Below are positions 1 through 5,547 of a DNA stretch of 5,547 nt, piece by piece. The stretch is taken from assembly GCA_002389175.1 (NCBI GenBank), contig DGNZ01000019.1, forward strand, positions 1 to 5,547, given 5' to 3'. Origin of the DNA: Rhodospirillaceae bacterium UBA4479 (lineage in GTDB: Bacteria; Pseudomonadota; Alphaproteobacteria; Rhodospirillales; Casp-alpha2). Position numbers and translations under genes: made by a program. Every line of letters starts with the position of its first letter. The stretch's first letter is position 1. The notes beneath the pieces were generated by a model. That model made no database searches and was not told the origin of the DNA. It saw nothing but the letters and a program-made list of their open reading frames with translations.

Positions 1-1
1 G

Positions 2-1063
2 CATTTAAAGTTAGAGTCGGAACGCGGTGGATACGAAGCCAATGCGATGGCTAAGGCGGCGCAGGAGCATGCCTATTCTGCGGTCGCGGAATTGATAAAC
101 GCGTCACCCGATGAAATCGCCATGGTCGAAAATGCCACGGCGGCGTGGCTGATGATTTTTCATGCGATGATTCGTAACTTCCAATCTGGCGATAAGATTT
201 TGACGGTCGAAGCCGAGTACGCAGCGAACTATGTGTCGTACCTACAGGCTGCGCGCGACAAAGGGATTGAGATCGTTGTTGTGCCAAGTGATGAAGCTGG
301 TGCAGTCGACTTGGTCGCCCTTGAAAATCTTCTAGATGACAAAGTGAAGTTGATTTCTGTGACTCACGTGCCGACGAACGGGGGGCTGGTTAACCCAGCC
401 AAAGAAATAGGGGCGATCGCCAAGCGGGCGGGGGTTTTGTATTTACTCGATGCCTGTCAGTCAGTTGGGCAACTGCCTGTCGATGTGAAAGAAATCGGAT
501 GCGACGCGTTATCGGTCACGGGACGTAAATATTTGCGTGGCCCTCGTGGGACGGGTTTCTTGTTCGTTCGCAAAGATTTGTTTCTGGGGTTAGAGCCCGT
601 CTACATTGACCATTCGGCAGCAGATTGGACAGACATTGGATCGTACGAACTGGTCGATAGTGCGAAGCGGTTTGAGAATTGGGAGTTCTATGTTGCGGGT
701 GTGATCGGTCTGGGCGTTGCGGTGGATTACGCGCTGGAATGGGGTATGGATGCGATCTCTGATCGGGTCATCTCATTGGCGGACAAGCTCCGCATCGATA
801 TGGCTGCCATTCCCGGTGTCACCCTGACCGACATTGGTCATCAGAAATGTGGTATTACGACGTTTATCAAAGATGGCGTTGATCCCGGTGACATCAAAGC
901 ACGCCTAGATGCGCAGGATATCAATGTATCAGTGTCCCATCGTAGCTCAACGCGCATCGATATGACCCGGCGTGGATTGACACAGATCGTTCGTGCGTCC
1001 GTTCATTACTACAACGATGACAATGAGATTGCGCGTTTCTGTGAGGCTGTAGAGGCGCTTTAA
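2..1063 (+). CDS. Class V PLP-dependent aminotransferase / cysteine desulfurase-fold enzyme (5' partial)
   Basis: This is a fold-type I PLP enzyme of the class V aminotransferase family (NifS/SufS, isopenicillin-N epimerase-like, EgtE-like). The frame is open to the left edge, and codons 2-46 read HLKLESERGGYEANA, an N-terminal motif typical of this family. The ATG at 47 is therefore internal, and roughly 40 residues are probably missing relative to the usual ~390-400. Counting from that internal Met, visible landmarks are ENATAAW at 29-35 (cofactor phosphate region), DACQSVGQ at 135-142 (Asp135 should contact the PLP pyridine nitrogen), and TGRKYLRGPRGTGF at 158-171, where Lys161 (bases 527-529) should form the Schiff base. 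Near the C-terminus, VRASVHYYNDDNEI is also typical. The frame is unbroken to TAA at 1061-1063. The substrate cannot be decided from sequence: desulfurase, C-S lyase and epimerase activities all occur in this family. It converges on the gene at 1086-1613 and is probably in a different operon from everything else here. Confidence 0.88.
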   Translation, partial: HLKLESERGGYEANAMAKAAQEHAYSAVAELINASPDEIAMVENATAAWLMIFHAMIRNFQSGDKILTVEAEYAANYVSYLQAARDKGIEIVVVPSDEAGAVDLVALENLLDDKVKLISVTHVPTNGGLVNPAKEIGAIAKRAGVLYLLDACQSVGQLPVDVKEIGCDALSVTGRKYLRGPRGTGFLFVRKDLFLGLEPVYIDHSAADWTDIGSYELVDSAKRFENWEFYVAGVIGLGVAVDYALEWGMDAISDRVISLADKLRIDMAAIPGVTLTDIGHQKCGITTFIKDGVDPGDIKARLDAQDINVSVSHRSSTRIDMTRRGLTQIVRASVHYYNDDNEIARFCEAVEAL

Positions 1064-1085
1064 TCCCGAGAACGGTAATTTTAGC

Positions 1086-1613
1086 TTAGCGCTGACCGCG
1101 TACTTTGGAATCCACGAAATACGACTGAATGCGGGAAAAATACTCGCCCTTGAATTCAGGGTGGCACGCTTCTGTGCCGTCCATTTCCCCGGCAGCCAAA
1201 CCATGTTGGCCTTCTTCGGAGCGCATTATACGGACCATGGCTTCAGAGCTATCGGTCCCATCAAGACCCAATCGGATCAATTCCATGCGGATCGGTGTTT
1301 CCACAGCGGGGCCATAGGCCACTTTGTTCATGCGTGCGATTTCACGGGTGACACCGACCAAATAGGCGATGTAGAAACGGCCTCCGTCTGGATTGCGTCG
1401 TCCAGGCGCACGATCACCCAGCAACTGCTGTAGAATACGGATGGTCTCATTGATTTTATCAAGGGCATCATCGAGTGCAAAAGCACCCGGCGGTGGTTTA
1501 TGCCTGCCTTTAGACGACTTGGAGCGTGATTTCCCATTGGACATTATTGCGCGCACCAGCATTGTCACAACGCTGGCTAAGATAACAACAATGCATAAAG
1601 TTTGCAGATCCAA
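1086..1613 (-). CDS. Small one-pass membrane protein of unknown function, TTG start
   Basis: I do not recognise this 175-residue protein. Residues 5-23 are strongly hydrophobic (LCIVVILASVV and on) and form a single membrane segment or anchor. A very basic stretch follows at 25-39 (Lys, Arg, Ser), which by the positive-inside rule puts the rest in the cytoplasm. After a Pro-rich turn (KPPPGAFALDDALDK), residues 46-67 look like an amphipathic helix. The remainder is mixed helical with no motif I can name. The start codon is TTG (1611-1613). A GAGG ribosome-binding site lies 7 bases upstream, and an in-frame TAA lies five codons upstream, so no earlier start exists. Starting at the next Met (residue 18) would destroy the membrane segment, which supports TTG. 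The gene begins 27 bases after the stop of the DivL-like gene and is probably co-transcribed with it. It ends 22 bases from the convergent aminotransferase. That it is a real gene is fairly secure; its function is unknown. Confidence 0.75.
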   Translation of the reverse strand: MDLQTLCIVVILASVVTMLVRAIMSNGKSRSKSSKGRHKPPPGAFALDDALDKINETIRILQQLLGDRAPGRRNPDGGRFYIAYLVGVTREIARMNKVAYGPAVETPIRMELIRLGLDGTDSSEAMVRIMRSEEGQHGLAAGEMDGTEACHPEFKGEYFSRIQSYFVDSKVRGQR

Positions 1614-1622
1614 GGGACGTCC

Positions 1623-1626
1623 TCGT
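1623..1626 (-). promoter_or_regulatory. Ribosome-binding site supporting the TTG start at 1613
   Basis: The minus strand reads AACGAGGACGTCCCTTG. The GAGG core ends 9 bases before the start codon if counted from these positions, and overlapping pairing through GAGGA brings it into normal Shine-Dalgarno range. Together with the in-frame stop just upstream, it selects TTG as the start of the small membrane protein. The site also overlaps an 8-base palindrome, GGACGTCC (1615-1622). Confidence 0.55.
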
Positions 1627-1640
1627 TAATGAATGAGCGG

Positions 1641-4028
1641 CTATTCGGCAGCCTTATCTGTAAGATTAGCATGACCACCGGGTTGAGATGCAACCCTGAT
1701 GTCATTTCCATCATCTGGCAATGTGCAGACAACCGTGGTGCCGCGAGATTGGTTTGAGCGGATTTCCACGGTCCCGCCATGTAAATCAATGAATTTTCGA
1801 ACAATCGTCAGCCCCAAACCCGGCCCATCGCCGCCCCGGGTTTCGTGTCCCGCACGGGCAAAAGGCTCAAACACGCGATCGCGTTCAGATTTAGGAATAC
1901 CAGGGCCGCTATCACTGACCAGGATGGTGACGCCATCATCGGTACGTTCCGCGCTTAAGGTGACGGTGCCCAGTTTCGGGGTAAATGTGACGGCGTTGTT
2001 CAACAGGTTTGAGAACACTTGTTTTAGGCGTTTTTCATCAGCCGAGAGCCAACCAATATCTGGTGGGCAATCAAATTTCATCTGTAAGTTTTTCTGTTCC
2101 GCGCGCTTAGCGACAGCATTAAATGCATCAAGCAAGATTGAATGACCATCCACAGTGTCTTTATTGAGCGTCATGCGCCCGGCTTCGATCGTCGCCAAAT
2201 CAAAAATATCAGCAACGACATCGGACATTCGATTGGATGTTTCCAAAATGCCTTCGGCGTATTCGCGTTGTCGGCTGTTCAATTCGCCGAACATTTCTTT
2301 GCCCAGGATTTCGGCGAAACCATTGATGGTGCTGAGAGGTGTGCGCACTTCGTCTGCGACTTTGGCGATGAATTCAGTTTTCATACGGTCGGCTTCGGCC
2401 AAGGTGCGGGCACGTTCACGCAATGCTTCTTCAACGCGGAAGGAATCAGTGATGTCAGCGTAACTAACCAGGGTCGCACCATCGGGCAGCGGTAAATTAG
2501 CAAACGCCAGCATATGGCCATTGATCAATTCCACGCGTCCTGTGGATGCCTGACGATCCAGGATCTCGGCCGCGATGCGGGTTTTTCGATCTTGCCATGG
2601 CTCATTATCGGCGGCCATCCGCATACCCAAAGCCTGGATCACGTCGGGTAGCCTGAGATCTTGAACAAGGTCATCCGTGGTCAAATCCCACAAATCGAGC
2701 ATTCGTGGATTGGTAAGCTGCAATCGACCGTCGGCACCAAATACGACAACACCCTCGCGTAGGTTTTCGAGGGTCGTTCTTTGCACGCGATCCATAGATT
2801 TAAGGGACCGTTTCAGGTCAAGGTTGCCGGATACATCGTCGCACGTCATCACAAGTCCGCCATCATCAAGCGGCCCGATCCGGCGACGTATGGTACGCCC
2901 ATCGGGCAAATGCATGTCGTCTTCAAAGATATATTTTAATGTCCCAAACCGACCAAGCTCGCCGCGTCGGAACTCAGAAAAATCGGCAACCTCGGGCAGG
3001 CGTCGGAGCTCACGAAGCCGGATGAGGAGGTCTGCCATTGATGGTCGTGTATCCAGCCAATCAGGGTCTATGCTCCACAATGTCGCGAAGGCGTTGTTGG
3101 CTGCAATGACTTGCGTGTTGGCATCGAATACCACGACCCCAATTTCCAACGGCTGCAACATATCAGCAGGATTTGCGCGCGATGCCGGGGAACTTGATTC
3201 TGATGGAACAGGGGCGGGCTGCGATATTTCAGGGAAATCGACGGCAAATCCAATGGTGCCGCCCGTACCGGTATTGTTGTTCGAAAGCGGTGTTTCGGTG
3301 ATTTGCACGGTTCTGGTTGTGCCGTTTTCTGAGATTTCGGCTGCAGCAGCTATTGGGGTACGCCCTGCACGGGCTCTTTCGGCCAAGCCAGCATCAAGAC
3401 CTTCAACCCGCTCAGCCGCCCTGTTCATAAAGGCAACCTTTAGGTCGGGATCACGCAGCCACAACGGAATGGGCAGTGTATCCAAGAGGGCAGTCAGGTG
3501 TTTGTCTTCCAGGCCTGTTGTGTTGCGGGCCATGGGTTGTGCGGGTTGCCCGCCGAGTGCTGAGATATCGCGCATCCAAACAATATCTGCGATCGGTGTA
3601 CCGTCCGTGCTGGATGCCCGCGAACCAAATGCCTGGATCGTGGTTCCATTACGATTAAGCAAAATCTCAAACGATGTGCCTTTGGCCCGAAGCAAACTGA
3701 CGCCGTGTTCCAGTTTTTGGAGCTCATTGTCTTCGAAGCAGACGCGAATATCGTCGTATCTTGCCAGAGTCCCAGCTTTTAATTCGAGCATATCTGCCAA
3801 ACGTCGAGAGCAGCTAATGCCGCCAGTGGCATGATCCCAAAGGAAAATACCATCAGGTGCCACGGAGAGTATTTCACGTGCGCGGCGGCCATTATTTTCA
3901 GCCCGACGCAGATCAGACGCAGCTTCGCGCGCCCGGCTTCGATAAACAAAGACGAACGGTAATACGACCAGCGCACCAAAGGCGATGCCTGTCATCAAAT
4001 ATGGAATAAAAGCAATTAAATCGACCAC
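1641..4028 (-). CDS. DivL-like membrane-anchored multi-PAS histidine-kinase-family protein with Asp replacing the phosphoacceptor His
   Basis: This 795-residue protein has a single N-terminal membrane segment (about 4-29) and a basic helical linker (30-52). Three to four PAS-type sensor domains follow: about 52-157, 178-266, 290-400 (PAS_7 type, with WLDTRPSMADLLIRLRELRR) and 415-528. A Pro/Ser/Ala-rich linker lies at 266-290, and a helix at 530-552 leads into HisKA at about 553-620. HATPase_c has an N box at 664-684 (NLLNNAV), G1 at 706-711 (DSGPGI), an F box at 719-723 (VFEPF) and G2 at 735-740 (GPGLGL); all look competent for ATP binding. The H box reads FIAKVADEVRTPLSTINGF instead of the usual SHELRTPL pattern, so Asp559 (GAC, bases 2352-2354) sits where His is expected. 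Length, architecture and the altered H box resemble Caulobacter DivL (Tyr550, ~769 residues), a non-canonical kinase that binds DivK and modulates CckA-CtrA signalling. Orthology is inferred. The GTG start has a stop (TAG) three codons upstream and no good Shine-Dalgarno; ATG at residue 12 is a weaker alternative. Confidence 0.87.
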   Translation of the reverse strand: MVDLIAFIPYLMTGIAFGALVVLPFVFVYRSRAREAASDLRRAENNGRRAREILSVAPDGIFLWDHATGGISCSRRLADMLELKAGTLARYDDIRVCFEDNELQKLEHGVSLLRAKGTSFEILLNRNGTTIQAFGSRASSTDGTPIADIVWMRDISALGGQPAQPMARNTTGLEDKHLTALLDTLPIPLWLRDPDLKVAFMNRAAERVEGLDAGLAERARAGRTPIAAAAEISENGTTRTVQITETPLSNNNTGTGGTIGFAVDFPEISQPAPVPSESSSPASRANPADMLQPLEIGVVVFDANTQVIAANNAFATLWSIDPDWLDTRPSMADLLIRLRELRRLPEVADFSEFRRGELGRFGTLKYIFEDDMHLPDGRTIRRRIGPLDDGGLVMTCDDVSGNLDLKRSLKSMDRVQRTTLENLREGVVVFGADGRLQLTNPRMLDLWDLTTDDLVQDLRLPDVIQALGMRMAADNEPWQDRKTRIAAEILDRQASTGRVELINGHMLAFANLPLPDGATLVSYADITDSFRVEEALRERARTLAEADRMKTEFIAKVADEVRTPLSTINGFAEILGKEMFGELNSRQREYAEGILETSNRMSDVVADIFDLATIEAGRMTLNKDTVDGHSILLDAFNAVAKRAEQKNLQMKFDCPPDIGWLSADEKRLKQVFSNLLNNAVTFTPKLGTVTLSAERTDDGVTILVSDSGPGIPKSERDRVFEPFARAGHETRGGDGPGLGLTIVRKFIDLHGGTVEIRSNQSRGTTVVCTLPDDGNDIRVASQPGGHANLTDKAAE

Positions 4029-4084
4029 GGGCGAAGTCTACGCGCCTTGCCCGCGCACGCCAAGCGGGGCCTTGTTAAAAAATG

Positions 4085-4822
4085 TCATGGTGTATTTCCC
4101 AGATTGCGTGCGGTCATCTGATCCGCAACGTTCAACAAATGATCGACGGTTTGTTCCCATTTGGTCATAGAAACGAATTCCCATTGCACTGGATCAGCCC
4201 AGGTATCGCGCTCCATATCTTGGGTCCAACGGCGAAATGGAAAATTTGGCATCAGGCCCTGTAGTGCATCGCGTTGACTGGGGATCGCTTGAAACGCACG
4301 TCCGCGTGCGATTCTGGGTGCCCGTGCGCCAGAACTATCCAGGATAAGCCATTTGTCTGATGTTTCGATATATTGTGGTAGGTATTCAAACGACGCGTTA
4401 AACGCACGGTTCATGACCTCATCCGAAATATGATCGCCGCCGCGCGTAACCCGTTGGCGAACGCGTTGCCAGCATCCCCCCAAATTGGGTAGCGCGAGAT
4501 AGACAAAATGAACTTTCCAGCCGCGCCTGCGTAGTTTGATCGCTGTTGCCAACGGTTTGCGGCTGACCATTCGGGTTTCAATGATGAAACTGCGGTTTGC
4601 GAGTTCGGCGACGGCTAAGCGTTTGGATACGGGGACGACCTGATGAACGGTCCCTTTGGGTAAATCATCGCCATGAGTGAACCCTTGGGCATCATCTGCA
4701 TCGATGTGGCGTGAGGTGCCAATCCAATCCGGGAACAAGCGATGGCACAGGGATGACTTTCCAGCGCCTGGTGGCCCCGCAATGATCCAGATTTCCCTAT
4801 TGGTCTCGTCGGTAATTCCCAT
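4085..4822 (-). CDS. Zeta-toxin-like P-loop ATPase/kinase, orphan, with C-terminal extension
   Basis: This 245-residue cytoplasmic protein resembles the zeta-toxin-like P-loop kinases (COG4185 type). The Walker A loop GPPGAGKSS is at 16-24 (Lys22). HIDADDAQG at 39-47 aligns with the NADEIA segment of the family, placing Asp43 at the likely catalytic aspartate. FIIETRMVSR at 79-88 matches the ETTLSGR segment. RVTRGGDHISDEVMNRAF at 124-141 matches the conserved arginine/GGH lid, and YLPQYIETSDKWLILDSSG at 147-165 matches the family's later helix and strand. Residues ~170-245 form a Trp-rich tail I cannot assign. Characterised zeta toxins phosphorylate UDP-N-acetylglucosamine and are held by an epsilon-type antitoxin. 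Here no antitoxin gene is possible upstream (only 89 bases before ahcY), and the gene downstream is the DivL-like protein, so calling it a toxin is not justified. The start is ATG, with an in-frame TAA two codons upstream; no clear Shine-Dalgarno is visible. Small-molecule kinase or ATPase is the safe call. Confidence 0.8.
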   Translation of the reverse strand: MGITDETNREIWIIAGPPGAGKSSLCHRLFPDWIGTSRHIDADDAQGFTHGDDLPKGTVHQVVPVSKRLAVAELANRSFIIETRMVSRKPLATAIKLRRRGWKVHFVYLALPNLGGCWQRVRQRVTRGGDHISDEVMNRAFNASFEYLPQYIETSDKWLILDSSGARAPRIARGRAFQAIPSQRDALQGLMPNFPFRRWTQDMERDTWADPVQWEFVSMTKWEQTVDHLLNVADQMTARNLGNTP

Positions 4823-4847
4823 CTGTTAGATGTAGCCGAAGCGGCCT

Positions 4848-4883
4848 AAACACAAAACCCCGGATCGCATTTGCGACCCGGGG
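4848..4883 (-). terminator. Rho-independent terminator of ahcY
   Basis: On the minus strand an 11-pair stem (CCCCGGGTCGC with GCGATCCGGGG, including one G-U pair) closes a 4-base loop, AAAT. A T-rich run, TTTTGTGTTT, follows directly. In + coordinates the arms are 4873-4883 and 4858-4868. It starts about 28 bases after the ahcY stop. The matching + strand would have an A-C mismatch and no T run, so it acts for the minus strand. It should largely separate ahcY transcription from the three genes downstream. Confidence 0.9.
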
Positions 4884-4889
4884 CTTGGA

Positions 4890-4906
4890 AGATCATTTTT
4901 TGATCT
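4890..4906. repeat. Short perfect inverted repeat just after the ahcY stop
   Basis: AGATCA and TGATCT flank a run of five T (+ strand), giving a 6-pair hairpin with a 5-base loop in the gap between the ahcY stop and its terminator. It has no T tail on the minus strand and is too short to terminate alone. It may help protect the 3' end or be chance. Confidence 0.4.
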
Positions 4907-4911
4907 AAGAC

Positions 4912-5547
4912 TTAGTAGCGATATGTGTCTGGCTTGTGTGGGCCATCGACGGATACGCCGATGTAACCCGCTTGTTGCTCGGACAAGGTCGTTAACTGCA
5001 CACCCAGTTTTTCCAGGTGCAGCATGGCAACTTTTTCGTCCAAGTGTTTAGGCAAAACATAAACGTCATTCTTGTATTTGCCGTCCTCGTTGTTCGCCCA
5101 CAATTCGATTTGGGCGAGCACTTGGTTAGTGAAAGATGCGGACATCACAAAGCTTGGGTGACCTGTGGCACAACCCAGGTTCACCAGACGACCTTTTGCC
5201 AGCATGATGATACGGTGATCATCCGGGAAGGTGACTTCGTCAACTTGTGGTTTGATCTCGTCCCACTTCATGTTGTTCAGGCCAGCGACTTGGATTTCAC
5301 TGTCGAAGTGACCGATGTTACAAACAATCGCACGGTCTTTCATGGCCCGCATGTGATCTACGGTGATCACATCGACGTTGCCCGTCGCGGTGCAGAAGAT
5401 ATCAGCACGTGGAGCAGCTTCTTCCATGGTGACAACTTCAAAGCCTTCCATTGCGGCTTGCAGCGCGCAGATTGGATCAGCTTCGGTAACCATCACACGG
5501 CAACCTGCATGACGAAGGCTTTCAGCAGAACCTTTGCCCACATCGCC
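4912..5547 (-). CDS. ahcY: S-adenosylhomocysteine hydrolase, C-terminal half (5' partial)
   Basis: AhcY hydrolyses S-adenosylhomocysteine to adenosine and homocysteine in the cytoplasm, using bound NAD, and so relieves inhibition of methyltransferases. The window holds the last 211 residues of a protein usually ~430-470 long. The frame runs off the right edge. The first codons read GDVGKGSAESLR, the glycine-rich NAD-binding loop, so the GTG that could be read as a start at 5541 is the Val of GDVGKGS. Further landmarks are TEADPICALQAAMEGFEV (NAD ribose region), TATGNVDVIT, CNIGHFDSEI, and the signature around LVNLGCATGHPSFVMSASF (substrate/NAD contacts). The C-terminal tail ends KPDTYRY, matching the KPDHYRY tail whose Lys and Tyr reach into the NAD site of the partner subunit in the tetramer. 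All recognised residues are intact. It is followed by its own terminator. Confidence 0.97.
   Translation of the reverse strand, partial: GDVGKGSAESLRHAGCRVMVTEADPICALQAAMEGFEVVTMEEAAPRADIFCTATGNVDVITVDHMRAMKDRAIVCNIGHFDSEIQVAGLNNMKWDEIKPQVDEVTFPDDHRIIMLAKGRLVNLGCATGHPSFVMSASFTNQVLAQIELWANNEDGKYKNDVYVLPKHLDEKVAMLHLEKLGVQLTTLSEQQAGYIGVSVDGPHKPDTYRY

Noticed and set aside
1055..1092. GCGCT ... AGCGC inverted repeat at the convergent gene ends, a possible shared terminator.
   Set aside because: The stem is only 5 pairs with a 28-base loop, and there is no proper T run after the hairpin on either strand.
1129..1629. Plus-strand open frames of 60-90 codons opposite the small membrane protein.
   Set aside because: They overlap each other, lack domain features, and the minus strand has a better case: membrane helix, ribosome-binding site and tight operon spacing.
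1699..2495. Plus-strand open frames of 100-150 codons opposite the kinase domain.
   Set aside because: They are antisense to the well-defined HisKA and HATPase motifs and have no recognisable content of their own.
2677..3834. A 385-codon open frame on the plus strand opposite the DivL-like gene.
   Set aside because: Its translation is a Ser/Arg/Pro-rich string without domains, as expected from the antisense of a real coding frame; the minus-strand reading has clear PAS homology throughout.
4029..4084. GC-rich partial hairpin between the ATPase and kinase genes as a terminator.
   Set aside because: Pairing is broken (four pairs, a bulge, then two pairs) and no T run follows, so the two genes are more likely co-transcribed.
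4823..4860. Possible promoter on the minus strand (TTGTGT, then TACATC) before the ATPase gene.
   Set aside because: Each box matches only about three of six consensus positions and the spacing is short, so it is no better than chance.
4085..4911. Toxin-antitoxin module.
   Set aside because: The zeta-like protein has no antitoxin-sized partner next to it, and the flanking genes are housekeeping or signalling genes.

Overview
The window looks like chromosomal DNA from an alphaproteobacterium. Base composition is moderate, roughly half G+C by eye. The main clue is a multi-PAS, DivL-like histidine-kinase-family protein encoded close to ahcY, which from general knowledge fits Rhodospirillales or related marine alphaproteobacteria. 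The order-level assignment is inference. The window has no RNA genes, insertion sequences, CRISPR arrays or phage genes.

Layout from left to right. (1) A plus-strand class V PLP-dependent aminotransferase/desulfurase-fold gene is cut by the left edge and ends at 1063. (2) Only 22 bases separate its stop from that of a convergent minus-strand gene, 1086-1613, for a small one-pass membrane protein of unknown function with a TTG start. (3) Upstream of that, also minus strand, is a 795-residue membrane-anchored multi-PAS protein (1641-4028) with HisKA and HATPase domains; an aspartate replaces its phosphoacceptor histidine. (4) Next on the minus strand is a zeta-toxin-like P-loop ATPase/kinase (4085-4822) with no antitoxin partner. 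(5) A strong intrinsic terminator (4848-4883) follows the last gene, ahcY (S-adenosylhomocysteine hydrolase), which is cut by the right edge.

The four minus-strand genes are transcribed in the order ahcY, P-loop ATPase, DivL-like protein, membrane protein. The terminator should separate ahcY from the other three. Those three have short gaps (56 and 27 bases) and no visible terminator between them, so they probably form one transcription unit. AhcY removes S-adenosylhomocysteine and belongs to the methyl cycle. The DivL-like protein would belong to cell-cycle phosphorelay control if the assignment holds. The roles of the ATPase and the small membrane protein cannot be read from sequence, and no joint function for the three can be claimed.

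The most interesting signal is the DivL-like protein: its ATP-binding boxes look intact, but the residue that would be autophosphorylated is Asp559. Caulobacter DivL is known for a tyrosine at this site, so an aspartate would be a further variation on a non-canonical kinase.
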